A DNA stretch of 16,583 nt from Thiobacillus sp. (GCA_024710445.1 JANJUT010000184.1:1-16583); one strand, 5' to 3'. Shown: positions 1 to 8,285, counted from the stretch's first letter. Made by a program: numbers and translations. Notes: generated from the sequence alone by a model not told the origin.

Positions 1-1
1 C

Positions 2-124
2 CCGGCCATCACAACGCCGGCGTTGGTTCCGGACGCGGATCGCTTCACGCTACAAGGTGTCGCACCGTTTAGCGGTTTTATTCCAGACGGCCCCGAGCGG
101 CCACCCAGATTCTCCCTCGCCTGA
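2..124 (+). CDS. possible C-terminal tail of an upstream protein (partial, left edge)
   Basis: An open frame enters from the left edge and ends at TGA 122-124, giving 40 codons rich in proline and ending in PERPPRFSLA. A proline/arginine-rich end of this kind resembles the tails of small DUF2946-type proteins that often sit near copper genes, but the fragment is too short to assign. The frame could also be open by chance in GC-rich DNA; a second frame stays open to 72. No other gene is visible in positions 1-198. Confidence 0.22.
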   Translation, partial: PAITTPALVPDADRFTLQGVAPFSGFIPDGPERPPRFSLA

Positions 125-198
125 ATTCATTCCGCGCCCGTTTGGCGCTGATCCGATTCCAAGCGCGGCCTGCTGCCGCGAGGTTTGCGAGGATTACC

Positions 199-501
199 AT
201 GTTGAATACTGTCTTACGTCGTACGGCGTCGTTTGCCCACACATTCCTGTTGGGCGCGTGGGCATGGACGCTATGGGTGCCGGTTACCCAGGCTACCGAA
301 GCCATGCCATCCGGGATGCTGGTCATCTCTCCATTCAAGCATTACCAGACCTGGCGCGATGAACCGCTGCAGGATTGGCGCGCAACCAACGATCGTGTCG
401 GCGAGATCGGCGGCTGGCTGACTTATCTGCGCGACGCGCAGCAAGGCAATGACAGCGCGCAGCCCGCTGCGCAAGGCCAGCATGGCCACCACGGACATTG
501 A
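199..501 (+). CDS. small exported or membrane-anchored protein with His-rich C-terminus, copper cluster
   Basis: This gene encodes 100 residues. I chose ATG 199 because GAGGA at 189-193 precedes it by 5 nt; an in-frame ATG at 142 has no such site. Residues about 10-32 form a hydrophobic segment ending near TQATEA, so the protein is probably exported, or anchored by an uncleaved signal. The mature part has a tryptophan- and charge-rich stretch (HYQTWRDEPLQDW) followed by a Gly-rich segment, and it ends in GQHGHHGH, a likely Cu(II)-binding tail. It is the first gene of the copper run and ends 10 nt before the efflux gene. I do not recognise a named family. A role in periplasmic copper binding is inferred from the tail and the context only. 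Confidence 0.72.
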   Translation: MLNTVLRRTASFAHTFLLGAWAWTLWVPVTQATEAMPSGMLVISPFKHYQTWRDEPLQDWRATNDRVGEIGGWLTYLRDAQQGNDSAQPAAQGQHGHHGH

Positions 502-511
502 GGTAACCAGA

Positions 512-1924
512 ATGAAAAATCATTCATTGATGCCACGTACGCCCGTGTTTGTTGCGATATCCGCAGCGCTGCTGGGCGGTTGTGCCAGTTTTTCACAGGA
601 TGGTGGGTTTGATGCGATTCAATCGGTCACCCAGATGCAGATCCAGAAAGACGTGATCTGGTCACGCGATGAAGCCACCCGCGTACAGATCCAGGCACGG
701 GTCGACGCCCTGCTGGCGCAGCCGCTGTCGGCGGATGCTGCGGTGCAGATTGCGCTGCTTAACAACCCGGGCCTGCAGGCCGCATTCAACATCCTGGGGA
801 TTGCCGAGGCCGATCTGGTGTCGGCCCGGCGTTTGCCCAATCCGAGGTTTGCCATTGGGCGGCTGACCCGGGGCAGCGAGGTGGAATGGGAACGCAGCCT
901 GCATCTCAATCTGGCGCGGCTGTTGACCATGCCGATGCGGATCGGGATCGAGCAGCGCCTGTTTGAACAGACGCGCCGCGAACTGGTTTTGAATGTGCTG
1001 CGGCTGGCAGCGGATACCCGCAAGGCCTGGGTGATCGCAGTGACCGCCAGCCAGTCTGCGCAATACCAGCAGCAGGCGATGGACGCGGCCGAAGCGGGCG
1101 CAGACCTGGCGCGTCGCATGGTGCAGGCGGGCAACTGGAGCAAGTTGCGCCAGGCACGCGAGCATGCGTTCTATGCCGATGCCGCGTTGGCGGCGGCACG
1201 TGCCGAAGGGGTCAAACTGCAGGCGCGCGAGCGTCTGGTTCGCCTGATGGGTTTGCCTGATGCCGACATGCTGGCATTGCCCGATCGGCTGCCAGAGCTG
1301 CCCGAGTCATTGCCGGTTTTGAGCAATGTGGAACAGCAGGCGATGGCGTCGCGGCTGGACTTGCAGATGATGAAACTGCAAACCGAAGCCCTGGCAAAAA
1401 ACCTGGGTTTGACGCGCAGCACGCGGCTGGTCAATGTGCTCGAACTGGGCGTGATGAACAACAGCTCGAACGAAGCACCAGTGCAACGCGGTTATGAAAT
1501 CAGCTTCGAGTTGCCGCTGTTCGACTGGGGGCAGAGCCGGGTGGCGGCGGCCGAGTCGCGTTATCGGCAGGCGCTTGAACGCGCTCGTGAAACGGCGGTG
1601 AATGCCCGCTCGGAAGTGCGCGAGGCCTACGCCATGCAGCAAAGCCGGTATGCCATCGCACGGCATCTGCGCGACGAGGTGGTGCCGCTCAAGAAACGCA
1701 TCTCCGACGAAAACCTGCTGCGCTACAACGGTATGCTGATCGGCGTGTTCGAGTTGCTGGCCGATGCCCGCTCGCAGATATCCGCGGTCAACGCCGCCAT
1801 CGAGGCGCAGCGCGACTACTGGCTGGCCGAAGCCGACCTGCAGATGGCCCTGGTCGGTACGCCCGGAAAAATGGCCACCCCCTCAGCTTCCTCCGCTCCT
1901 GCCGGAGCAGCGGGCGGGCATTGA
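512..1924 (+). CDS. TolC-family outer-membrane efflux lipoprotein (CusC-like)
   Basis: This gene encodes 470 residues. ATG 512 has GAGGTA at 500-505. The N-terminus carries a lipoprotein signal with the lipobox LLGGC, so Cys24 would be lipidated, as in CusC/OprM-type outer-membrane factors. The rest has the repeated helical pattern of TolC proteins: NNPGLQAAF and ADLVSARRLPNPRF near residues 85-115, and a second half with LPLFDWGQSRVAAAESRYRQA near 330-355. Such proteins form trimeric outer-membrane channels. No inner-membrane pump or adaptor (CusA/CusB) lies beside it, so its partner is either elsewhere or is the periplasmic oxidase route. The protein ends in AGGH. The multicopper oxidase start codon follows 11 nt after the stop, which indicates one transcript. 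Confidence 0.9.
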   Translation: MKNHSLMPRTPVFVAISAALLGGCASFSQDGGFDAIQSVTQMQIQKDVIWSRDEATRVQIQARVDALLAQPLSADAAVQIALLNNPGLQAAFNILGIAEADLVSARRLPNPRFAIGRLTRGSEVEWERSLHLNLARLLTMPMRIGIEQRLFEQTRRELVLNVLRLAADTRKAWVIAVTASQSAQYQQQAMDAAEAGADLARRMVQAGNWSKLRQAREHAFYADAALAAARAEGVKLQARERLVRLMGLPDADMLALPDRLPELPESLPVLSNVEQQAMASRLDLQMMKLQTEALAKNLGLTRSTRLVNVLELGVMNNSSNEAPVQRGYEISFELPLFDWGQSRVAAAESRYRQALERARETAVNARSEVREAYAMQQSRYAIARHLRDEVVPLKKRISDENLLRYNGMLIGVFELLADARSQISAVNAAIEAQRDYWLAEADLQMALVGTPGKMATPSASSAPAGAAGGH

Positions 1925-1935
1925 AAGGATTTCCC

Positions 1936-3330
1936 ATGACGACACGACGCGATTTTTTCAGGTTGTCCGGCGCCGTTGCCGCCGCTACGGTGACGCCGGC
2001 AGCGCTGGCGGGACTGCCGGAGATTGTCAGCATGACCACGCCCGACACCCAGCCGCCGCTGGTGCCGCCGAATGGTCGCCCCTACAATCCGGTGGTGACG
2101 CTGAACGGCTGGACCCTGCCGTGGCGGATGAAGGACGGGGTGAAGGAATTTCACCTGGTGGCCGAACCGGTGGTGCGCGAGATCGCGCCCGGGATGAAGG
2201 CCCACCTGTGGGGATATAACGGGCAGTCGCCCGGACCGACCATCGAAGTGGTGGAAGGCGACCGGGTGCGGATTTTTGTGACCAACCGCCTGCCCGAGCA
2301 CACCACCATCCATTGGCACGGCCAGCGTTTGCCGAATGGCATGGATGGCGTCGGTGGTCTCAATCAGCCCGCCATCAAGCCGGGCAAGACCTTTGTCTAC
2401 GAGTTTGTCGCGCGTCGGCCCGGCACCTTCATGTACCACCCGCATGCCGACGAAATGACGCAGATGGCGATGGGCATGATGGGATTCTGGGTGACGCACC
2501 CAAAGGGAAAACATCCGCTGATCGAACCGGTCGATCGCGATTTCTGCATCATGCTGAATGCCTATGACATCGATCCCGGCAGCGCCACGCCGATGGTCAA
2601 CACCATGCTCGACTTCAATCTGTGGACCTGGAACAGCCGTGCCTTTCCCGGCATCGACAGCCTCAATGTGCGGCTCGATGATCGCGTGCGCATCCGGGTC
2701 GGCAACCTCACCATGACCAATCACCCGATGCATGTGCACGGGGTGGAGTTCGAGGTGACGGGCACCGATGGCGGGCCAGTACCAAAATCTGCGCGCTGGC
2801 CGGAAGTCACCACCGATGTTGCGGTGGGGCAGATGCGCCAGATCGAATTCGTAGCCAGCGAGGAAGGCGACTGGGCGTTCCACTGCCACAAGAGCCACCA
2901 TACGATGAACGCGATGGGCCATGCGACCCCGACCATGATCGGGGTTGATCACACCGGGATCATGAACAAGATCAACAAACTGGTGCCTGACTACATGGTG
3001 ATGGGCGAGCGCGGCATGGCCGACATGGCCGAGATGGAAATGCCGCTGCCCGACAACACGCTGCCGATGATGACCGGGCAGGGCCCCTACGGTTCGGTGG
3101 AAATGGGCGGGATGTTTTCCATGCTGAAAGTGCGGCGCGACCAGAAGCGCGGCGATTACACTGATCCTGGCTGGTTCAGGCAGCCGAAGGATACACAGGC
3201 TTACGAATTCACCGGCACGCTGACCGATCCGGTGCGAGCGCCGAAGTCCGCCTCGCCCCAGGGTACGTCGCGCGACGTGGAAGTGACCGTACGCAAACCG
3301 AGTGGCCGGCATGACCACGAAGGCCATTAA
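1936..3330 (+). CDS. Tat-exported multicopper oxidase, copper-resistance type
   Basis: This gene encodes 464 residues. ATG 1936 follows GAAAGGA at 1923-1929. The N-terminus has the twin-arginine pattern RRDFFR (residues 4-9) with a hydrophobic stretch, so it is probably exported folded by Tat. All four copper-ligand motifs of the family are present: HWHG (126-129), HPH (168-170), HPMHVHG (263-269) and HCH...H...M (H316, C317, H318, H322, axial M327). These support type 1, 2 and 3 copper sites. A methionine-rich stretch lies C-terminal at about 346-397, as in copper-tolerance oxidases that convert Cu(I) to Cu(II). At 464 residues it is shorter than classical CopA/PcoA (about 600) and closer to CueO-like sizes. 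The tail RHDHEGH is His-rich. It lies between the efflux and CusF-like genes. The exact substrate is not shown by the sequence. Confidence 0.93.
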   Translation: MTTRRDFFRLSGAVAAATVTPAALAGLPEIVSMTTPDTQPPLVPPNGRPYNPVVTLNGWTLPWRMKDGVKEFHLVAEPVVREIAPGMKAHLWGYNGQSPGPTIEVVEGDRVRIFVTNRLPEHTTIHWHGQRLPNGMDGVGGLNQPAIKPGKTFVYEFVARRPGTFMYHPHADEMTQMAMGMMGFWVTHPKGKHPLIEPVDRDFCIMLNAYDIDPGSATPMVNTMLDFNLWTWNSRAFPGIDSLNVRLDDRVRIRVGNLTMTNHPMHVHGVEFEVTGTDGGPVPKSARWPEVTTDVAVGQMRQIEFVASEEGDWAFHCHKSHHTMNAMGHATPTMIGVDHTGIMNKINKLVPDYMVMGERGMADMAEMEMPLPDNTLPMMTGQGPYGSVEMGGMFSMLKVRRDQKRGDYTDPGWFRQPKDTQAYEFTGTLTDPVRAPKSASPQGTSRDVEVTVRKPSGRHDHEGH

Positions 3331-3390
3331 ATGGATGCTGGCATACTTGGACCCTTGCCATCCCTTAATCCAGACCCAAGGAGAGACAAA

Positions 3391-3702
3391 ATGAAAAACC
3401 TGATTCTGTTAATTGCCGCACTGGCGATGGCCCCGTCGATCCAGGCTGCACCTGTGGCATCGCCGGTGGCCCAGTCCAGCGTGATGACCGATGGGGTGGT
3501 GCGCAAGATCGATGCCGCGAATGGCAAAATCACGCTTAAACATGGCCCCATTACCAATCTGGACATGCCGGGCATGACCATGGTGTTCCGGGTGGTTTCC
3601 CCCACGCTTTTGAACACGGTCAAGACGGGCGATGTGGTGAAATTCCATGTCGAGAACATCAACGGTGCGCTTACCGTTACGTCGATCAGGCTTGCGCAAT
3701 AA
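3391..3702 (+). CDS. CusF-like periplasmic copper-binding protein
   Basis: This gene encodes 103 residues. ATG 3391 has AAGGAGA at 3378-3384. A signal peptide covers residues 1-20 (cleavage near IQA-AP). The core matches the CusF fold, with KITLKHGP followed by LDMPGMTMVF. Aligned to E. coli CusF, the ligands H36, M47 and M49 correspond to H51, M62 and M64, while the capping W44 is replaced by M59. It should therefore bind Cu(I) or Ag(I) with a site that differs from the cation-pi site of CusF. It follows the oxidase gene after a 60-nt gap and probably shuttles periplasmic copper to the efflux channel or the oxidase. The family assignment is firm; the exact partner is inferred. Confidence 0.9.
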   Translation: MKNLILLIAALAMAPSIQAAPVASPVAQSSVMTDGVVRKIDAANGKITLKHGPITNLDMPGMTMVFRVVSPTLLNTVKTGDVVKFHVENINGALTVTSIRLAQ

Positions 3703-3867
3703 ACGCGCTTGCTCGGGCAGGTAAGGTTGCACAGGATATTCCCCTTTAACTCTGCATGTCGATCGAAATGATCATGCATGGGTAAGAGAATTTGTACTAT
3801 TTTAAGTATGAGTCTTGTCGGATGAGTCCAGGTGGTGTGTCGATTGTTTCGGTTCCCTTAGGAGATC
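3703..3867 (+). other. intergenic gap between CusF-like gene and small secreted protein
   Basis: This 165-nt stretch is more AT-rich than its neighbours and holds no convincing gene. A weak imperfect hairpin lies around 3753-3778 (TGCAT/ATGCA with inner GATC/GATC and a bulge) but no U-run follows it. A promoter for the following gene is likely here, yet I cannot fix its hexamers. Confidence 0.3.
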
Positions 3868-4218
3868 ATGATGAAATATATATCAACGTTAATATTGTCC
3901 CTTTGCGCGGCAATGGGCGTTTCCACGCCTGCTGCAGCCCAGGTGCCGGCGCAAATGCAGGTACAGACGCAGGATCGCGAGCAGGTGTATGGCGCTGAAT
4001 TGATGACCCCCCAGGAACGCAACGAATATCAGGCTCGTATGCGCAGCTTGAAAACCGAGCAGGAGCGCGAAGCCTTCCGGTTGGAGCACCACAAGCTGAT
4101 GCAGGAACGGGCCAGGGCGCAGGGCAAGACCTTACCCGCCATGCCGCCAGCGGGACAGGGCGGTGGCATGGGGCCGGGCATGGGATCCGGCAAGGGAGGC
4201 CCCGGGCCTCGCCGCTAA
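3868..4218 (+). CDS. small secreted protein, Met/Gly-rich tail, unknown function
   Basis: This gene encodes 116 residues. Two adjacent ATGs (3868 and 3871) follow AGGAG at 3860-3864; the second has the better spacing. A signal peptide ends near PAAA-QV (about residue 25). The mature part is charged and probably helical (LMTPQERNEYQARMRSLK, then EHHKLMQERARAQGK) and ends in a Gly/Met/Pro-rich tail (GGGMGPGMGSG). Short secreted proteins with this LMTPQER helix recur in betaproteobacteria without a known function. The helix resembles CpxP/Spy-type stress proteins in a general way, but I see no LTxxQ pair that would confirm it. It follows the CusF-like gene after 165 nt, so it may have its own promoter. 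The Met tail and context suggest a metal-stress role, which is speculative. Confidence 0.8.
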   Translation: MMKYISTLILSLCAAMGVSTPAAAQVPAQMQVQTQDREQVYGAELMTPQERNEYQARMRSLKTEQEREAFRLEHHKLMQERARAQGKTLPAMPPAGQGGGMGPGMGSGKGGPGPRR

Positions 4219-4222
4219 CAAT

Positions 4223-4239
4223 AAAAGCGGTATCCGCAG
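4223..4239 (-). terminator. weak rho-independent terminator candidate for the kinase transcript
   Basis: Read on the minus strand, GCGG-ATA-CCGC (4237 to 4227) is followed by TTTTATT (4226-4220). It lies just after the stop of the histidine kinase. The stem is only 4-5 bp, so it would be inefficient. It sits between two convergent genes. Confidence 0.35.
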
Positions 4240-4245
4240 GTTAGT

Positions 4246-5619
4246 TCAGGACTGCACGGGGAGGGACTTAAAGTGCAGCGTGGCGGCAAATCCAGGGCTG
4301 CCGTCCGGGTGTGGCAAGCCGTCACCCAGCTCAAGCTGTGCATGAGATAGCTGGGCAATGCGGGCGACAATGGATAATCCCAGCCCGCAGCCCTCACTCT
4401 CAATTTCTCCACGTACAAACCGTGCACTCAACTTGGAACGCAGTTCCGGCGCCACGCCTGGCCCATTATCCGCAACGGTGAGGGCACAGCCCGATCCGGT
4501 GCGCGTGAGCCGCACCTCGATCCGGGCGCCCTCGCCCGCGTAGCGCATGGCGTTATCCAGCAGATTACGAATTGCGATCTGTAACCATGTGGCAGTCACG
4601 GCAACCGAACAGCCTTCCACCGAATCGACAGTCAGGGATTGCTGCTGTTGCTGCGCCTGCGGCAATAACTCGGCACACACGGCAGCGATGATATCGGCCG
4701 GGTCCAGGGGCAAAGGCGTGACATCCTGGCGGGCCGGGTCAACGCGGGCCAGCGTGAGCAGTTGCTCGACCAGATGCGTCATCCGGTCGACGCCGGTGAT
4801 CACCTGTGCCAGCGCGTGTTGCTGGCTGTCGACTGTTTGCGCGCGCAGGGCGACTTGCGCCTGTATTTTGAGAGCGGCCAATGGGGTGCGCAATTCGTGC
4901 GCCGCATCGGCAGTAAAGCGGCGTTCATTCTCAAAGGCTATGGTGACGCGCTGAATCAAGGCATTGAATGCCGCACGTAGTGGAGCAATCTCGTTGGGCA
5001 GAGGCATGGTTTCATCAAGCGGTGTCAGCGCCTGCGCATCCAGTGCCCGAACCTGCGCCGCCACTGCATCGACCGGCCGCAGGGTGCGTCCCACAACCCA
5101 CCATATGGCCAGCGCCATCATCGGCAGCGCCAGCGCGGCAGGAAGCAGTGGCGCCAGGCCAATTTCGCGCGCCAGCTTTTCCCGTGCGGCATGGGGCTGG
5201 CCTACCACCACACGGTATTCCACGTCGTCATCCTGTGCGCTGTAAAAACGCCACCTTGAACCCTGGTGCGGATGTTCGCTGAAGCCTGATTCACCCATGG
5301 TTTCAAAGCTCGTGCGGCCCGATGAATTGACCAGCCGCTGTGCCTTGCCGTCCTCGGTGTGCCATATCTCAAATGCAATCGGTACCGGGGAATCGTGCGC
5401 GTGTTCATGCAGTTCCTTGACCAGATGATCCACTTCGCCTGCAGACACAATGGCAAGCAAGGTGTCTCCCATTTGGGCCAGTTGGCTATCGAGCAGTTCA
5501 TCGGCTTCGTGATGTGCGCGCTGGTAGACGAATAGCGCGGAAAACAGCCAGATCAGGGCTACCAGGCTGGTCAGCAGCCATACCAGGCGTTTGCGTAGCG
5601 AGTAAGTGTCTGCGGTCAT
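4246..5619 (-). CDS. sensor histidine kinase, PmrB/QseC type
   Basis: This gene encodes 457 residues. TM1 lies at about 13-32 and TM2 at about 156-176, enclosing a periplasmic sensor domain of about 120 residues. HAMP follows, then the HisKA box FTADAAHELRTPLAALK with phosphoacceptor H241. The ATPase domain has an N-box (NLLDN at 352-356), a G1 box (DNGPG at 384-388) and a G2 box (CGLGLSIV at 411-418). The sensor domain is rich in acidic residues and histidines (KELHEHAHD at 68-76, EHPH at 115-118), which could bind a metal or a cation. The start ATG overlaps the stop of the response regulator (ATGA, 5619-5616), so the two are translationally coupled. The nearby copper genes make a copper signal possible, but gene order and the upstream box point to a PmrB-like envelope sensor. 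Confidence 0.93.
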   Translation of the reverse strand: MTADTYSLRKRLVWLLTSLVALIWLFSALFVYQRAHHEADELLDSQLAQMGDTLLAIVSAGEVDHLVKELHEHAHDSPVPIAFEIWHTEDGKAQRLVNSSGRTSFETMGESGFSEHPHQGSRWRFYSAQDDDVEYRVVVGQPHAAREKLAREIGLAPLLPAALALPMMALAIWWVVGRTLRPVDAVAAQVRALDAQALTPLDETMPLPNEIAPLRAAFNALIQRVTIAFENERRFTADAAHELRTPLAALKIQAQVALRAQTVDSQQHALAQVITGVDRMTHLVEQLLTLARVDPARQDVTPLPLDPADIIAAVCAELLPQAQQQQQSLTVDSVEGCSVAVTATWLQIAIRNLLDNAMRYAGEGARIEVRLTRTGSGCALTVADNGPGVAPELRSKLSARFVRGEIESEGCGLGLSIVARIAQLSHAQLELGDGLPHPDGSPGFAATLHFKSLPVQS

Positions 5620-6287
5620 GGATTGGAAGGCGCCGTGGATACCATGTAGCCGACGCCGCGCACGGTGCGGATCATTTCGTTGCCGAGCTTGCGCCGCAGG
5701 TGATGGATATGGACCTCGAGTGCGTTGCTGTCGACGGCATCGTTCCAGGTGTAGAGCTGCTCTTCCAGCGAGCGCCGTGTCAGCACGCGATCGGCATTTT
5801 GCAGCAGCAGGTGCAGCAGATCGAATTCACGCGCGGTCAGTTCTACGGCCTGTCCGGCACGCATCACCGTGCGTGCTGCCGGATTGAGTTCGATCTCGCC
5901 GAGCGTGAGCACCGGCTCAGGGCGGCCGTGGGCACGCCGCACCAGTGCGCGCAGGCGCGCCGCCACCTCGTCCAGGTCGAAGGGCTTGAGCACATAGTCG
6001 TCGGCGCCCAGGTCGAGTCCGCGTACCTTGTCGCCTGGCTGGTCGCGCGCCGTTAGAATCAGCACGGGTGTGGTGTCGTGCCTTCCGCGCAGCCATTGCA
6101 GCACCGACAGGCCGTCCTGTTTTGGCAGGCCCAGGTCGAGCACCACGGCGGCAAATGATTCGGTCGAGAGCGCCGCCATGGCCGCTTCGCCATCGCGCAG
6201 CCAATCGACGGCATAGCCAGCTTGCTTCAACCCCGCCTGCAGGCCGTCGCCCAGCAGACGGTCATCTTCCACCAACAGTATGCGCAT
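5616..6287 (-). CDS. OmpR-family response regulator, PmrA/QseB type
   Basis: This gene encodes 223 residues. The receiver domain has the acidic pair E7-D8-D9, phosphoacceptor D51 (VVLDLGLPKQDG), T79 and K101. The C-terminal winged helix has the recognition region typical of QseB/PmrA proteins (SNALEVHIHHLRRKLG). It activates or represses promoters when phosphorylated by the kinase encoded just downstream. It follows the transferase gene after 92 nt with no obvious promoter or terminator between them, so all three genes could be cotranscribed. No strong ribosome-binding site precedes ATG 6287. The CTTAAG repeat upstream of the transferase is the expected type of binding site for this regulator class. 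Confidence 0.93.
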   Translation of the reverse strand: MRILLVEDDRLLGDGLQAGLKQAGYAVDWLRDGEAAMAALSTESFAAVVLDLGLPKQDGLSVLQWLRGRHDTTPVLILTARDQPGDKVRGLDLGADDYVLKPFDLDEVAARLRALVRRAHGRPEPVLTLGEIELNPAARTVMRAGQAVELTAREFDLLHLLLQNADRVLTRRSLEEQLYTWNDAVDSNALEVHIHHLRRKLGNEMIRTVRGVGYMVSTAPSNP

Positions 6288-6379
6288 CGCGTCGTTTATC
6301 CCCGCGTGTTCGTCGAACCTGCCCTTTTCCGCATCGCCGCCGTCGCCATGCGCTTCGCCGGACGGCAGTGAAAGGTGGT

Positions 6380-8260
6380 TTATGACACCAAATGCCTCAG
6401 AAGGCCATCACGCAAGCGGTGAGCGGCTTCCTGATATGCGGCAATTGCGCGCTCCACTTCCGTGCCGGGCTTGCCCGTCGGCGCGACGATTTCCTGCTGC
6501 GTGTTCAACTGCCAATTCTCGATCTTGCGGCCGGGACTCAGGATCACCAGCCGATCCGGCGTCAGATACCCCAGCTTCTGATAGGTGGCGATGAAGGCAC
6601 GTCCAGCATCGGGATAGGCGTGCAGCACGCTGCGGCCCATGAAACGGCTGCGTTCGGGCAGCCCCAGCAGATCGAGCACCGTCGGCACCAGATCGATCTG
6701 GCTGGCCAGACGGGTGTCTTCGTGGGGCGCAATGTGGGCGGGCGAATAGAGAATGGCCGGGATATGGTAATTCTCCGGCGGCAGGCTGGTGCGGCCTTTG
6801 CTCGACGCGCAATGGTCGGCCACGATGATGAACACGGTGTCCTTGAACCAGGGTTTGCTGCGTGCCATGTCGATGAAACGCCCGACCGCATAATCGGAAT
6901 ATTTCACCGCCCCATTGCGGCCGCGCTTGAGGTCGATGCGGCCATCGGGAAAGGTGAAGGGCGTGTGGTTGGACGTGGTCATCAGCTGCATCAGAAAGGG
7001 CTTGCCGCTGGCGGCATCGCGATCCATCTGCTCCAGCGCATAGTCGTACAGATGCTCGTCGGCTACCCCCCAGATGTTGCCGAAAGTGCGGTGCCGTTCA
7101 GGGAACTGGCCGCGGTCGAGCGGTTGGTAATGGTTGCCGCCAAAATAGGTGGCCATGTTGTCGAAGCGTGCATAGCCGCCATACATGAAGCGGTTCACAT
7201 AACCGTGATCGGCCAGCACGGCGCCCAGCGTTTCCAGATTCTGGTTGTTGTCGCGCCAGATCACCGAGTGTCCCGGCAGCGGCGGAATCGCCAGCGAGGT
7301 GGCTTCCAGACCACGCACCGTGCGGTTTCCGGTGGCGCGCAGGTTGGAGAGGAACAGGCCCTGTGTCGCCAGCCGGTCAAGCTGGGGCGTGATATTGAGG
7401 GGATTGCCGCCGTGCGCCATGTAGCTGGACGACAGGCTTTCCATGGTGACGATGACGATATTTTTCGGCGCAGTGGCGGTGACGATGCGCGGCAACTCGG
7501 CAAGCGGCGCATTCACTTCCCGCGGACGCGTGGCATAAAATTCGAAATAGTCGATTTCATTATTGCTGAACGCGTAGCCCAGGCTATACAGGCCATTGGC
7601 CGAGAGTTCCAGCTGATACTCGTTGGCGCCCTGGCGTGCATCCATCGACCACACGGATGACAGGCCGATTGCCATCACCAGGCTGGCCAGCCACAGGCTG
7701 ACCCGGCTGCGGCGGGATGCCAGCGGCGTCGCCGCACTCAGCAGCCAGGTGCGCTGCTGCCACACCAGCGCCAGTGTGATGACGGCCAGCGTACTGAGCA
7801 GGGTGCCAACCGGGAAGCTCTCGCGGATGTTGCCGATCACTTCATGGGTGTAGACCAGATAGTCCACCGCGATGAAATTGAAGCGCACACCGAATTCGTC
7901 CCAGAAAAACCATTCCGCCATCACGCCGAAACCCAGGGCAAACAGGCTGACACCCGCAACAGCCAGCACCAGTCCTCGACGCGTGCGTCCGGCCGACTTG
8001 CGCGTGCCGAGCGCGCTTTCCAGCAGCATCAGTACTGGCAGGACCAAACCCAGGGTGACGAGATCGAACGCCAGTCCGGTGGCCAGCACCTTGGCAGCCG
8101 AGGCCGCGGTCATTTGCGCGGCCTGCCAGGTCTGGCCCATCAATACCAGGCGTATCCCGGTATGCAGGAGTAAAAACCAGCCGGCCAGCCAGGCTGTTAG
8201 CGGATAAGGCGCGGCAAGCATGCGGACAGGGCGAAAGCGTGAAACCGGTGAAAAAAGCAT
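6380..8260 (-). CDS. LTA-synthase-family membrane transferase (alkaline phosphatase superfamily)
   Basis: This gene encodes 626 residues. I chose ATG 8260 because GGAGG lies 5 nt upstream of it on the minus strand; an in-frame ATG at 8287 lacks a site. Five membrane segments fall at about 20-42, 55-80, 97-118, 150-168 and 188-205. A periplasmic sulfatase-fold domain begins near 265. Likely catalytic residues are metal ligand E274 (IVIVTMESLSSS), nucleophile T314 (NRTVRGLEA), and D482-H483 (VADHC). This layout matches LtaS, OpgB and related enzymes that transfer phosphoglycerol or phosphoethanolamine from phospholipid to an envelope acceptor. Gram-negatives lack LTA, so the acceptor is open: lipid A, periplasmic glucan or another glycan. 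It heads a run with the two-component genes, like pmrC/eptA in pmrCAB. Confidence 0.9.
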   Translation of the reverse strand: MLFSPVSRFRPVRMLAAPYPLTAWLAGWFLLLHTGIRLVLMGQTWQAAQMTAASAAKVLATGLAFDLVTLGLVLPVLMLLESALGTRKSAGRTRRGLVLAVAGVSLFALGFGVMAEWFFWDEFGVRFNFIAVDYLVYTHEVIGNIRESFPVGTLLSTLAVITLALVWQQRTWLLSAATPLASRRSRVSLWLASLVMAIGLSSVWSMDARQGANEYQLELSANGLYSLGYAFSNNEIDYFEFYATRPREVNAPLAELPRIVTATAPKNIVIVTMESLSSSYMAHGGNPLNITPQLDRLATQGLFLSNLRATGNRTVRGLEATSLAIPPLPGHSVIWRDNNQNLETLGAVLADHGYVNRFMYGGYARFDNMATYFGGNHYQPLDRGQFPERHRTFGNIWGVADEHLYDYALEQMDRDAASGKPFLMQLMTTSNHTPFTFPDGRIDLKRGRNGAVKYSDYAVGRFIDMARSKPWFKDTVFIIVADHCASSKGRTSLPPENYHIPAILYSPAHIAPHEDTRLASQIDLVPTVLDLLGLPERSRFMGRSVLHAYPDAGRAFIATYQKLGYLTPDRLVILSPGRKIENWQLNTQQEIVAPTGKPGTEVERAIAAYQEAAHRLRDGLLRHLVS

Positions 8261-8285
8261 GGAGTCCTCCATTGATGCAGGCGGC

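Noticed and set aside
1816..3327. 503-codon minus-strand ORF opposite the multicopper oxidase
   Set aside because: Its product is an antisense His/Arg-rich composition produced by the codon bias of the oxidase gene, which has clear copper motifs on the plus strand.
3753..3778. Hairpin after the CusF-like gene as a terminator
   Set aside because: The stem is interrupted by a bulge and no T-run follows on either strand.
4246..6287. Calling the two-component system CopRS/CusRS because of the nearby copper genes
   Set aside because: The pair is transcribed convergently to the copper run, shares its strand and likely transcript with the transferase, and a PmrA-type box lies at that promoter. A copper role remains possible but is not the better reading.
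6392..7660. 422-codon plus-strand ORF opposite the LTA-synthase-family gene
   Set aside because: The minus strand encodes a full-length enzyme with catalytic motifs and a good ribosome-binding site; the plus frame is a GC-bias shadow.
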